DNA from: Planctomycetia bacterium | GTDB lineage: Bacteria > Planctomycetota > Phycisphaerae > Phycisphaerales > SM1A02 | Length of the DNA stretch: 40,566 nucleotides | Assembly: GCA_005790565.1 (NCBI GenBank) | Contig: SXUJ01000023.1 | Location: 1 to 40,566 of the forward strand | Direction: 5' to 3' | Part shown: positions 34,147 to 40,566 of the stretch, piece by piece | How positions within the stretch are numbered: the stretch's first letter is position 1 | How the letters are laid out: every line of letters starts with the position of its first letter | The notes under the pieces: generated by a model | What the model saw: only the letters and a program-made list of their open reading frames with translations | Told to the model about the DNA's origin: nothing | The model's database searches: none | Translations under genes and position numbers: made by a program

Positions 34147-34187
34147 GCCAGTGCCTCACTCCATGCGCCAAAGACGCGCGAGGGCGC

Positions 34188-34193
34188 TATGAT
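34188..34193 (+). promoter_or_regulatory. TATGAT -10 box of the tRNA-Ala gene
   Basis: TATGAT lies 15 bases before the tRNA 5' end at 34209, giving a plausible short 5' precursor. The -35 region is not recognisable. Confidence 0.5.
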
Positions 34194-34208
34194 CCGCGCC
34201 CGTTGTTC

Positions 34209-34281
34209 GGGGCGTTAGCTCAATTGGCAGAGCGATGCCTTTGCAAGGCATAGGTTAGCGGTTCGACTCCGCTACGCTCCA
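34209..34281 (+). tRNA. tRNA-Ala (anticodon TGC)
   Basis: The 73-base cloverleaf is complete: 7-bp acceptor (GGGGCGT with ACGCTCC), D arm GCTC/GAGC, anticodon arm ATGCC-TTTGCAA-GGCAT with anticodon TGC, 5-base variable loop and T arm AGCGG-TTCGACT-CCGCT. The acceptor carries the G3-U70 wobble that is the identity element of alanine tRNA. Discriminator A at 34281. CCA is not encoded. Confidence 0.98.
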
Positions 34282-34291
34282 CTCCGAACCA

Positions 34292-34327
34292 CCGACCCCG
34301 CACGATTCGTGCGGGGTCGGCTCGTTT
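34292..34327 (+). terminator. 13-bp hairpin downstream of tRNA-Ala
   Basis: CCGACCCCGCACG (34292-34304) pairs perfectly with CGTGCGGGGTCGG (34308-34320) around a three-base ATT loop, followed by a weak T run (CTCGTTT). It is probably the tRNA terminator. Its apex (GCACGATTCGTGC) echoes the hairpin after the HU gene. Confidence 0.65.
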
Positions 34328-34376
34328 CATACTCGCCGCTTCCGCTTCGACGCACTCCGTGGTTGCTTGACCCGCG

Positions 34377-34997
34377 ATGACACGCCAGAAGAAAAACGGA
34401 TTCCTGAGCAAGGCGCAGGCCGATCGAGTCGCGGCACACCTCTTGGTGCGCGCGTCCCTCGGCGCGCAGGATTTCGACAGCGCGCGCGCGATTCTCTTCG
34501 TCGAAGGCGAAACGGAACGCGGAGTGCTTCGTGCGCATACGACGCTTGAACAGGAACGAATTTGCGTGCTCGACTTCGGCACGGTTGGGATCGAGCCGCT
34601 CCTTCGCGCGGCGGACGCACGGCTGCTCGACTGGCATGTGCTTGTCGATCGCGACGAGGCTGGCTCGCATTACGCCCAATCAGCGCGCTTGCAACTTCGT
34701 CGCCGCGCGCCATTGTCACACATCACGATGTCAGAGCACCCGAGTTTCGAACAAGCCCTTTGGGAAAGCGGGTATCGCGCAGACCTCGTCGCAGTCGCGC
34801 AAGAACACGGTGTCGAGCCCGTCGATGATTCACTCGATTCACTTCTCAGGCTCGCACGATTGAAACTGCCAAAACCACTTCTCGTCGAACGAGCAGTCCA
34901 CCGTGCACGCGAACGCGAAGGGGCGACCGAATTGCCGGCATCGATGCGCACCGCGATCGACGCGGTCCGCGCTCTCGCCGCGCAATCACGCCGCTAA
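34377..34997 (+). CDS. Stand-alone OLD-family TOPRIM protein (YbjD-like C-terminus)
   Basis: This 206-residue protein has an OLD-type TOPRIM domain at residues 35-135. ARAILFVEGETERGVL carries the first metal-binding Glu43 and Glu47. WHVLVDRDEAGSHYAQSARL has Asp91 and Asp93, and HPSFEQALWESGYRADLVAVAQ follows. From memory this resembles the C-terminal half of E. coli YbjD (VEGKTE, VLVDGDEAGKKYAATVRSLL, MEHFMYRQGF). OLD proteins are ATPase-nuclease fusions, but here there is no Walker A/B ATPase domain and none is encoded next door. It lies just after tRNA-Ala and its terminator. It could be a decayed remnant or a stripped-down nuclease that uses a separate ATPase. Its stop overlaps that of rsmE. 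Confidence 0.75.
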   Translation: MTRQKKNGFLSKAQADRVAAHLLVRASLGAQDFDSARAILFVEGETERGVLRAHTTLEQERICVLDFGTVGIEPLLRAADARLLDWHVLVDRDEAGSHYAQSARLQLRRRAPLSHITMSEHPSFEQALWESGYRADLVAVAQEHGVEPVDDSLDSLLRLARLKLPKPLLVERAVHRAREREGATELPASMRTAIDAVRALAAQSRR

Positions 34998-35737
34998 CCG
35001 CGCAGATCGGCGTAGATGCACGCCGTCGCGAGGACTGCGGTTTCGATGCGCAGAATATGTGGCCCGAGACTGGCGACTTCGGCACCGAGTGCGTGCAAGA
35101 TGCCCACTTCATCCAAGGTGAGCCCCCCTTCGGGCCCAATCCAGACGGTGATACCTGCGTCACTCGCACGCGCACGCGCCGCCGCGAGGGCATCGCCCAT
35201 CGACCGTGCGTTCCGCTCCACATGCGCAAGGAGACTGACGGCGCCGCGCAATTGTTCTCGCAGCGCGATCTCGTCGAGCGGACCTCCCGCGACAAGCTCG
35301 GGCGCCCACGCGCGACGCGACTGCTTGCACGCCTCCAACAGAATTCGCTGCCATCGTTCGGTGCGCGAGAGTTTTTCTTCTTCGACCACGCTTCGCACGC
35401 AGTCCATGGGGAGGAATCGATCCACGCCTGCTTGCGTTCCCATGTCGAGCAGCGTTGCGAGCCGATCTCCCTTCGGGACGGCAAAGGCGAGCGTGAGTGG
35501 GAGCGATGGTCGCGGCGTGAACGCGATCGAGATAACGCGCGCGCAGCGCTCGCCGTGTCGCGATCGACCATCGAGAATTTCAGCGATTGCCGTCGACCCA
35601 ACGCCGTCGAAAAAGGTGACGCTGTCACCGGCGCGAAGCCGTCGCGCACCAAACGCATGCTTCGCCTCGCTCGCAGAAATGTCAACTGTGCTTCCAACCG
35701 CGCCGAGGACCGGCGCATAGACCCACACATCAGCCAT
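34994..35737 (-). CDS. rsmE: 16S rRNA (uracil1498-N3)-methyltransferase
   Basis: This 247-residue SPOUT-fold methyltransferase modifies U1498 in the 30S decoding site. It has the N-terminal PUA-like domain (SEAKHAFGARRLRAGDSVTFFDG) and the SPOUT knot with IGPEGGLTLDEV and LGPHILRIETAVLATA near the C-terminus. LEACKQSRRAWAPEL is the usual RNA-contact helix. The start MADVWVYAP at 35737 has AAGGAG about 7 bases upstream. It overlaps the rsmJ stop by 8 bases, so both rRNA methyltransferases are coupled. The stop shares bases with the TOPRIM gene on the other strand (34994-34997). Confidence 0.93.
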   Translation of the reverse strand: MADVWVYAPVLGAVGSTVDISASEAKHAFGARRLRAGDSVTFFDGVGSTAIAEILDGRSRHGERCARVISIAFTPRPSLPLTLAFAVPKGDRLATLLDMGTQAGVDRFLPMDCVRSVVEEEKLSRTERWQRILLEACKQSRRAWAPELVAGGPLDEIALREQLRGAVSLLAHVERNARSMGDALAAARARASDAGITVWIGPEGGLTLDEVGILHALGAEVASLGPHILRIETAVLATACIYADLRG

Positions 35738-36500
35738 GGGAGGCTCCTTCTGGGTGTCGAGCATACACATCAAATCGAACAAGTCGACCATGCAGCGACC
35801 ACGACGGACGCACTCCCGCGAAGTCTCCCGCGTACTCGGGGCGTTTTACGACCACGCGAATCGCGTCGCATGCCTGCGCAAAACGGAGGAGTGTGCGCTC
35901 GGACTCCAAACGCGACTCGTCTGATTGCTCTCCGAGGAGCTCCTTCAAAATCTGCATTTCCTTGGGAGGCAGCGCGCTCTTCTTGCGCTTGGGCGGAAAC
36001 ATCGGGTCGAGCAGGATCGCGGTAGGCACTGCGCAAAGTGCACGCGCGTCTTTCGCGGCGAGCATGTCGACCGCGTCCGCCGCATGAAGTTCGATGCGCG
36101 CAGCAATCGCTTCAAGGCTCGCGTCACGAGCGGCGCGTATCAAGCCATCGAGCGCGAGTGCATGCACGATCGGATCGCGTTCAACGGCGACCACACGGCG
36201 ACCACTCGCCGCGATCAGCCATGCATCGGCGAGGAGGCCGGCCGTTGCATCCACCACTTGCACCGCGTCGCCGATGGCGCGTAGGAGCGGCTGCCGCCGC
36301 AGTGCATTCGCTGAGCCCACGCCAATCGCCGCGAGGTCCACTCGAATCCCTCTTCCGATCGGGTCCTCGACCCGCCGGAGTTCGAGCCGATGGATCGCGT
36401 CCCGCCCGAGCACATGCGTGGCGTGTTCGTGGGAAACCGGCGACAGCCTCGCGAAGAGCGCGTCTGAGGAGGGAATCTCGATAGAAACCAGCGGTGTCAT
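35730..36500 (-). CDS. RsmJ-like 16S rRNA (guanine1516-N2)-methyltransferase
   Basis: This 256-residue Rossmann methyltransferase resembles RsmJ (YhiQ), as I recall it from E. coli. It shows VDATAGLLADAWLIAASGRRVVAVERDPIVHALALDGL (motif I to II, residues about 111-149; E. coli has ATAGLGRDAF), LLDPMFPPKRKKSALPPKEMQILKELLG (motif IV, NPPY-class position) and VVVKRPEYAGDFAG. The upstream segment RVDLAAIGVGSANALRRQPLLRAIGD corresponds to the substrate loop. It would methylate G1516 of 16S rRNA. The start MTPLVSIEIP (36500) is chosen over 36587. The RsmJ pair with RsmE is coupled by an 8-base overlap. Confidence 0.85.
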   Translation of the reverse strand: MTPLVSIEIPSSDALFARLSPVSHEHATHVLGRDAIHRLELRRVEDPIGRGIRVDLAAIGVGSANALRRQPLLRAIGDAVQVVDATAGLLADAWLIAASGRRVVAVERDPIVHALALDGLIRAARDASLEAIAARIELHAADAVDMLAAKDARALCAVPTAILLDPMFPPKRKKSALPPKEMQILKELLGEQSDESRLESERTLLRFAQACDAIRVVVKRPEYAGDFAGVRPSWSLHGRLVRFDVYARHPEGASHG

Positions 36501-36552
36501 GGCGTCACAAGTGAGGAGGTTCGTCGGGAAAGTAGTCGACGAACGCACTTTG

Positions 36553-36558
36553 TACACT
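36553..36558 (+). promoter_or_regulatory. TACACT -10 box, leaderless start predicted
   Basis: TACACT, preceded by TG, ends 7 bases before the ATG at 36566 of the CBS gene. Confidence 0.5.
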
Positions 36559-36565
36559 CGCACAC

Positions 36566-37954
36566 ATGCCCGTGACCGTTTCGCCATCGCCCGTCTACAG
36601 CAACATCCTTGAGATGATCGGGAACACCCCGATGCTTGAGTTGAAGCGCTTCGACATCGGCCCCTGCCGATTGTTTGTCAAGATGGAGTGCCTCAATCCC
36701 GGCAACTCCATCAAGGACCGCATTGCGGTGACGATGATCGATGCGGCCGAAAGATCTGGCAAACTTCGACCTGGCGGCCGCATTGTGGAAGCGACCGCAG
36801 GGAACACCGGCCTCGCCCTCGCCCTCGTGTCGAGTCAGAAGGGCTACCGGCTGACGGTGGTCATGCCTGACAAGATGAGCGACGAGAAGATTTCGCACCT
36901 GCGCGCGATGGGTGCTGAGGTCATCCTCACGCGATCGGATGTCGCAAAGGGTCACCCGGAGTACTACCAAGACATTGCCGAGCGAATCGCGCGCGAAGAC
37001 CCCGATGCGTTCTTCGTCAATCAGTTTGCGAACCCCGCGAATACGCAAGCGCATTACGAGTCCACCGCGCCAGAGATTTGGGCGCAGATGGACGGACGGG
37101 TTGACGCATTCGTCGCCGGCGTCGGTTCGGGCGGAACCGTCAGCGGGATGGGACGCTACTTCAAGGAACGAAATCCCGCTTGCGACATCGTGCTTGCGGA
37201 TCCGGTCGGTTCGATCCTCGCGCCGCTCGTGAGCGAGCACAAGACCGTGCCGCCCGGATCGTGGCTCGTGGAGGGGATCGGCGAAGATTTCATTCCTTCG
37301 ATTCTCGATATGCAGGTGATCGACAAGGCCTACGCAATCTCCGATGCGGAGTCCTTTCAAGTCGCGCGGGACCTGCTTCGACTCGAAGGTGTCCTCGCGG
37401 GTTCAAGCGTCGGCACGCTTCTTGCCGCGGCACTCCGCTACTGCCGCGAGCAGAAGACCCCCAAGAGCGTGGTCACCCTGATCTGCGACAACGGCGCCAA
37501 GTACCTCTCCAAGATGTTCAACGACTTCTGGATGGTTGACAACGGGTTCATTGAGCGGCCGACCTACGGCGACATCCGCGACCTCATCGCTCGCCGCCAC
37601 ATGAACCACGAAGACTTCTGCCTCACACCCGAAGTCCCAATCGCACAAGCGATCAAGCGCATGCGCATGTATTCCGTGTCGCAAATGGCTGTGCTCGATG
37701 CGCAGGATCGCGTCGTGGGCATTCTCGATGAGAGTGATGTGCTGCTCGCGCTCGTACGAGATCGGAATTGTGCCGCGAGTCCCGTGCGCGATTTCATGTC
37801 GAGTCGCGTCGAGACAATCAAGCCGACCGCGAGTGTGCATGATCTGATTCCCGTCTTCCGCGCGGATCGCGTGGCGGTCGTGGTTGATTCGAAGCATTTT
37901 TACGGACTGATCACCAAGATCGATCTCATCAATTATCTCCGCAAGCAACTCTGA
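36566..37954 (+). CDS. Cystathionine beta-synthase with C-terminal CBS domains
   Basis: This 462-residue PLP enzyme condenses serine and homocysteine into cystathionine, the first step of reverse trans-sulfuration. It has MIGNTPMLELKRF, the Schiff-base lysine Lys50 in NPGNSIKDRIA, EATAGNTGLALA (residues about 74-85), GVGSGGTVSGMGRYFK and the C-terminal catalytic GSSVGT block. Residues about 345-462 contain two CBS motifs (QMAVLDAQDRVVGILDESDVL and VVDSKHFYGLITKIDLINYL), a Bateman module that binds regulatory ligands such as S-adenosylmethionine in other CBS enzymes. Cysteine synthase (CysK) lacks this module, which favours the CBS call. The CGL gene follows after 9 bases. Confidence 0.9.
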   Translation: MPVTVSPSPVYSNILEMIGNTPMLELKRFDIGPCRLFVKMECLNPGNSIKDRIAVTMIDAAERSGKLRPGGRIVEATAGNTGLALALVSSQKGYRLTVVMPDKMSDEKISHLRAMGAEVILTRSDVAKGHPEYYQDIAERIAREDPDAFFVNQFANPANTQAHYESTAPEIWAQMDGRVDAFVAGVGSGGTVSGMGRYFKERNPACDIVLADPVGSILAPLVSEHKTVPPGSWLVEGIGEDFIPSILDMQVIDKAYAISDAESFQVARDLLRLEGVLAGSSVGTLLAAALRYCREQKTPKSVVTLICDNGAKYLSKMFNDFWMVDNGFIERPTYGDIRDLIARRHMNHEDFCLTPEVPIAQAIKRMRMYSVSQMAVLDAQDRVVGILDESDVLLALVRDRNCAASPVRDFMSSRVETIKPTASVHDLIPVFRADRVAVVVDSKHFYGLITKIDLINYLRKQL

Positions 37955-37963
37955 GTTCTCTTT

Positions 37964-39169
37964 ATGGCAACCGGCTCCAATCATCTCGCGACCGACTGCA
38001 TTCACGGCGGGCAGCATCCCGATGCCTCCACCGGCGCTGTGATGCCCCCCATCTTCACCAGTTCGACCTTCATCCAAGAATCGCCTGGCGTGCACAAGGG
38101 CTTCGAGTATTCCCGAAGTCACAATGTCACGCGCTTTGCTTTCGAACGATGCCTCGCGTCGCTCGAAGGGACGGGCCTGACCGAGGCGGACGAACGCACG
38201 ATGGGTGGATTCGCATTCGCGTCGGGACTCGCGGCGATCGCAACGGCACTTGAACTCGTGGATGCGGGAAGCACGATTGTCTGCATGGACGATGTCTACG
38301 GTGGCACCAACCGACTCCTCAATCGCGTCCGCGCTCGGAGCGCTGGATACAAAGTTGTCCATGCGGATCTCAGCGATGCGGACAGTGCAACCGAGCTCCT
38401 GCAGCAACATCGCCCCAAGATGGTCTGGCTCGAAACACCGACCAATCCAACGCTCAAACTCGTCGACCTCCGAAAAATCTGCGGTGCGGCTAAGGCTGTG
38501 GGCGCGATCTCCGTCGTCGACAATACATTTGCAACGCCGATCCTGACGAGGCCACTCCACCTCGGCGCGGACATCGTGATGCACTCCACCACGAAGTATG
38601 TTGGTGGCCACTCCGACACGGTCGGTGGCGCGCTCGCGACATCGTCCAAAGCCCTCGCGGAACAACTTCGCTTCCTGCAGAACGCCATCGGCAGTGTGAT
38701 GGGGCCCTTCGATGCCTACCTCTCCCTGCGAGGACTGAAGACACTTCACCTTCGCATGGAACGCCACTGCGCAAGCGCACTGATGCTGGCGCAACGACTC
38801 GAAGCGCATCCCAAGGTGGCAAAGGTCGTCTATCCGGGACTCGCGAGTCATCCGCAGCACGCACTCGCGTCGTCGCAAATGCGTCTCGGTGGCGTACCGG
38901 CGTTTGGCGGCATGATCACGATCTTCCTGAAGGGCGGACTCGCCGAGAGTCGCCGGTTCCTGGAAACCGTGCACCTCTTCGCACTCGCGGAGAGCCTTGG
39001 CGGTGTCGAGAGTTTGATCGAGCACCCAGCGATCATGACGCACGCAAGCGTTCCCGAAGCGATGCGCGCCCAACTTGGAATCAGTGATTCGCTCGTGCGG
39101 TTGAGCGTGGGCATTGAACATGTGGAAGATCTTTGGACGGATCTTGATCACGCGCTTGCAAAAGTGTGA
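37964..39169 (+). CDS. Cystathionine gamma-lyase (trans-sulfuration PLP enzyme)
   Basis: This 401-residue Cys/Met-metabolism PLP enzyme shows YSRSHNVTRFAFERCLASLEG (cofactor phosphate-binding Tyr/Arg of the neighbouring subunit, residues about 49-69), WLETPTNP, DNTFATP and the Schiff-base Lys211 in HSTTKYVGGHSD, then ESLGGVESLIEHPAIMTHAS and the C-terminal RLSVGIEHVEDL. Cystathionine gamma-lyase and gamma-synthase are nearly indistinguishable by sequence. Its tight pairing with cystathionine beta-synthase favours the lyase, completing homocysteine-to-cysteine conversion. It starts 9 bases after the CBS stop with no clear Shine-Dalgarno site. Confidence 0.88.
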   Translation: MATGSNHLATDCIHGGQHPDASTGAVMPPIFTSSTFIQESPGVHKGFEYSRSHNVTRFAFERCLASLEGTGLTEADERTMGGFAFASGLAAIATALELVDAGSTIVCMDDVYGGTNRLLNRVRARSAGYKVVHADLSDADSATELLQQHRPKMVWLETPTNPTLKLVDLRKICGAAKAVGAISVVDNTFATPILTRPLHLGADIVMHSTTKYVGGHSDTVGGALATSSKALAEQLRFLQNAIGSVMGPFDAYLSLRGLKTLHLRMERHCASALMLAQRLEAHPKVAKVVYPGLASHPQHALASSQMRLGGVPAFGGMITIFLKGGLAESRRFLETVHLFALAESLGGVESLIEHPAIMTHASVPEAMRAQLGISDSLVRLSVGIEHVEDLWTDLDHALAKV

Positions 39170-39177
39170 CCTCGCGA

Positions 39178-39183
39178 TAACTT
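39178..39183 (+). promoter_or_regulatory. TAACTT -10 box, leaderless start predicted
   Basis: TAACTT ends 7 bases before the ATG at 39191, a weak match to consensus but at the same distance as the other boxes. It supports 39191 over the TTG at 39182. Confidence 0.35.
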
Positions 39184-39190
39184 GGATTCC

Positions 39191-40078
39191 ATGCGTTCCA
39201 AGCGCTCCGTGAGCTCCATCACCCTCGGCACATTCGCGCTCACGCTGCAGAGTGCATTCGCCTCGGAACCGCCTCAGGAAGTGCCCGAGCGCTTACTCGC
39301 CGGACCCGACGCGTCGGCAGTGACACAGACAGCCCCGACCCTGCTCGATCTCGACTTCGACGGTCGCCTCGAGCACATCGTGGGAGAAGCGGGCATCGAA
39401 GCGATGCGGCGACTTGGAGTCTCCGATGCGCAGCGCGCGGTGATTGACGAGATCACCCAACAGCGAACTGCCGAGTTCAATGAAGTCACCACTCGCGCTT
39501 TTCCGAAGCTACTCGCGCTTGAGGGACTCGACGCGCGACTCCAAGGATCGCTGCGGACTCGGAGCGGGGCTTACCTTGACTTGTTGCGCGCCTACCTGTC
39601 GACGCGCCTCGTGCTCCATCGCGAGACGGCGATCGACGCGATGGAGCGATCGGGCGCGTTTGAGCCATGGAAACTCGCGAGCGCTCGCAGCATGGTCGCG
39701 GCGTATGAGAAGGCCATTCGTGATGAACTTGCTGCCGCAACACCCAACCTCGCCGACGCGGAACTTGATCGCCGCACACACATCGCGCTGCTCCTCGAGC
39801 TACTCAAGGACGCCATCGAAATGAAAGCGAAGACCGGCGAGGAGGAGTTCGCCCACTTCAGCGAAGCGGTCGGACTCACGCCCGCACAGGCGGAGCGAGT
39901 AAAGTCGATCTTCGCGCCGATCGCGGTGCAGGAGTACCTCGGGAATCGAGTGGGACTGCTCGATCGAACGCGCGCACTGCTCGAGGTCAGTCGTGAACTC
40001 ACGGCCGCGCAACGCGAACGGGCGTGGAGATACATCAAAGAACAAGACCGTGCCGCGCGCACCTCAATGAGCGATTGA
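39191..40078 (+). CDS. Exported helical protein of unknown function
   Basis: This 295-residue protein has a signal peptide (residues 1-24, ending SAFAS). The mature part is almost entirely predicted helix, with heptad-like stretches (DEITQQRTAEFNEVTTRAF, ALLLELLKDAIEMKAKTGEEEFAHFSEAVGL) and a closing charged helix. A TPAQAERVKSIFAP segment resembles helical periplasmic Spy/CpxP-type folds, but this is only a shape impression. It follows the CGL gene after 21 bases. The 3' end overlaps the final minus-strand gene by 15 bases. No known family. Confidence 0.7.
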   Translation: MRSKRSVSSITLGTFALTLQSAFASEPPQEVPERLLAGPDASAVTQTAPTLLDLDFDGRLEHIVGEAGIEAMRRLGVSDAQRAVIDEITQQRTAEFNEVTTRAFPKLLALEGLDARLQGSLRTRSGAYLDLLRAYLSTRLVLHRETAIDAMERSGAFEPWKLASARSMVAAYEKAIRDELAAATPNLADAELDRRTHIALLLELLKDAIEMKAKTGEEEFAHFSEAVGLTPAQAERVKSIFAPIAVQEYLGNRVGLLDRTRALLEVSRELTAAQRERAWRYIKEQDRAARTSMSD

Positions 40079-40566
40079 CGCGTTCCATCGCCCATCCCGC
40101 CACGACGCAAGCGATGGATCGACGCGGAAAAGCGCACCGAGATCAGACACATCGATTTCAAGCAACGGCGCGCCTTGCGTGATGGCGACATCAATCGAGA
40201 CCGCGCGGGGCGAAGGCGTGATGAGCGCCGCCTCGAGAAGCAACATCCGTCGCAGCGTCGCGTTGTCGAGCGTCGGCCTCACACCTCCACGAAGCGTGCG
40301 GCACTCGCGCAGAAATCCCTCGCTGCCGCCGGGGATCATCGCGTCGTATTCCTCAAGCAGTCCTTCGGCATCCGCCGAGCGGAGCGTCGCGAGCGCGCTT
40401 GGTCCCTTCCCGACCCGATAGAGCGAGAGTGCCCGCACGAGCGCGAGGGACTTCACTGCTTCCTCCGCGCTCGAGGCGCGCTCGTAGCGCAGGCCGCCCA
40501 GCAACGCTGCCGCGGCTTGCATGCGCCGTGCTTCGAGCGGCGTAGAGGCAATCGCCGCACGCGCGA
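40064..40566 (-). CDS. C-terminal part of an unknown protein (runs off right edge)
   Basis: The minus-strand frame is open to the window edge (about 166 residues, reading from ...ARAAIASTPLEARRM), so the start lies outside. It begins with a helical TPR-like stretch (AAAALLGGLRYER, LVRALSLYRVGKGPSALATLRSADAEGLLEEYD) and ends in a strand-rich segment (ITPSPRAVSIDVAITQGAPLLEIDVSDLGALFRV). It may be a tetratricopeptide-like protein, but there is not enough sequence to judge. It converges with the helical exported protein, overlapping it by 15 bases. Confidence 0.6.
   Translation of the reverse strand, partial: ARAAIASTPLEARRMQAAAALLGGLRYERASSAEEAVKSLALVRALSLYRVGKGPSALATLRSADAEGLLEEYDAMIPGGSEGFLRECRTLRGGVRPTLDNATLRRMLLLEAALITPSPRAVSIDVAITQGAPLLEIDVSDLGALFRVDPSLASWRDGRWNASIAH

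Noticed and set aside
34209-34320. tRNA-Ala as an integration site
   Set aside because: No integrase, no direct repeat of the tRNA 3' end, and neighbours are housekeeping genes. The TOPRIM gene alone is not enough.
37403-39151. 582-codon open frame antisense to CBS and CGL
   Set aside because: It mirrors two clearly real trans-sulfuration genes and shows no motif. GC-rich codon bias produces long antisense frames.
1-40566. CRISPR arrays, insertion sequences, prophage or conjugation genes
   Set aside because: No spaced direct repeats, transposase motifs, terminal inverted repeats or phage structural genes were seen.

Overview
This window is compact, gene-dense, GC-rich bacterial chromosome. 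Protein style points to the Planctomycetota, probably the class Phycisphaerae. That placement is an inference from several signs: a bS21 with a long Gly/Arg/Ser tail, a basic HU protein of the kind seen in planctomycetes and relatives, a truncated protein carrying an IKELVESEGWIDNGG-like block, and the PfkB-type kinase. There is no CRISPR array, insertion sequence, integrase or rRNA operon. Nearly everything reads as core chromosome.

Layout, left to right. 1-3698 (+): the end of an unknown gene with a terminator, then an MFS transporter translationally coupled to a GT39-like membrane glycosyltransferase. 3699-7188: a small accessory-looking block with a secreted Cys-rich protein (+) facing a permease-prefix membrane protein, a PadR regulator and an FtsX/MacB-type permease (-). 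7242-9564: a small unknown protein, an orphan membrane histidine kinase and a double-CxxC zinc-ribbon protein. 9596-13236 (-): bS21 (with its own terminator), RsfS, a large secreted alpha/beta hydrolase and TrmB. 13477-14879 (+): a NYN-domain nuclease-like protein and PdxH. 14894-17883 (-): GlyA coupled to a membrane protein, then a conserved unknown. 17927-21348 (+): Ogt, UDP-glucose dehydrogenase, a double-FHA protein and HU. 21439-26424 (-): a four-gene run of membrane protein, PfkB kinase, DPP-IV-like peptidase and MurQ. 26516-29764 (+): HutH and HutU of histidine degradation. 29775-32609 (-): a TolC-like lipoprotein and a two-domain Sua5. 32707-34997 (+): an SH3 protein, tRNA-Ala(UGC) and a lone OLD-family TOPRIM protein. 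34994-36500 (-): RsmJ and RsmE. 36566-40078 (+): a reverse trans-sulfuration pair (CBS, CGL) and a secreted protein. The last gene (-) runs off the right edge.

Pathways. HutH and HutU give the first two steps of histidine breakdown. CBS and CGL turn homocysteine and serine into cysteine, and GlyA and PdxH (PLP supply) lie nearby without being operon partners. RsfS, bS21, RsmJ, RsmE, TrmB, Sua5 and tRNA-Ala form a scattered translation theme.

The strongest unexplained signal is regulatory. At least 13 gene starts have a TANNNT box ending only 6-8 bases before the start codon, which predicts leaderless mRNAs, while coupled or internal genes and the bS21, HU and Cys-rich genes use Shine-Dalgarno sites. 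hutH is preceded by a seven-codon mini-ORF that is itself predicted to be leaderless and whose stop overlaps the hutH start. A GCATA...CTATGC inverted repeat is shared by the padR promoter and the promoter of the Cys-rich protein.
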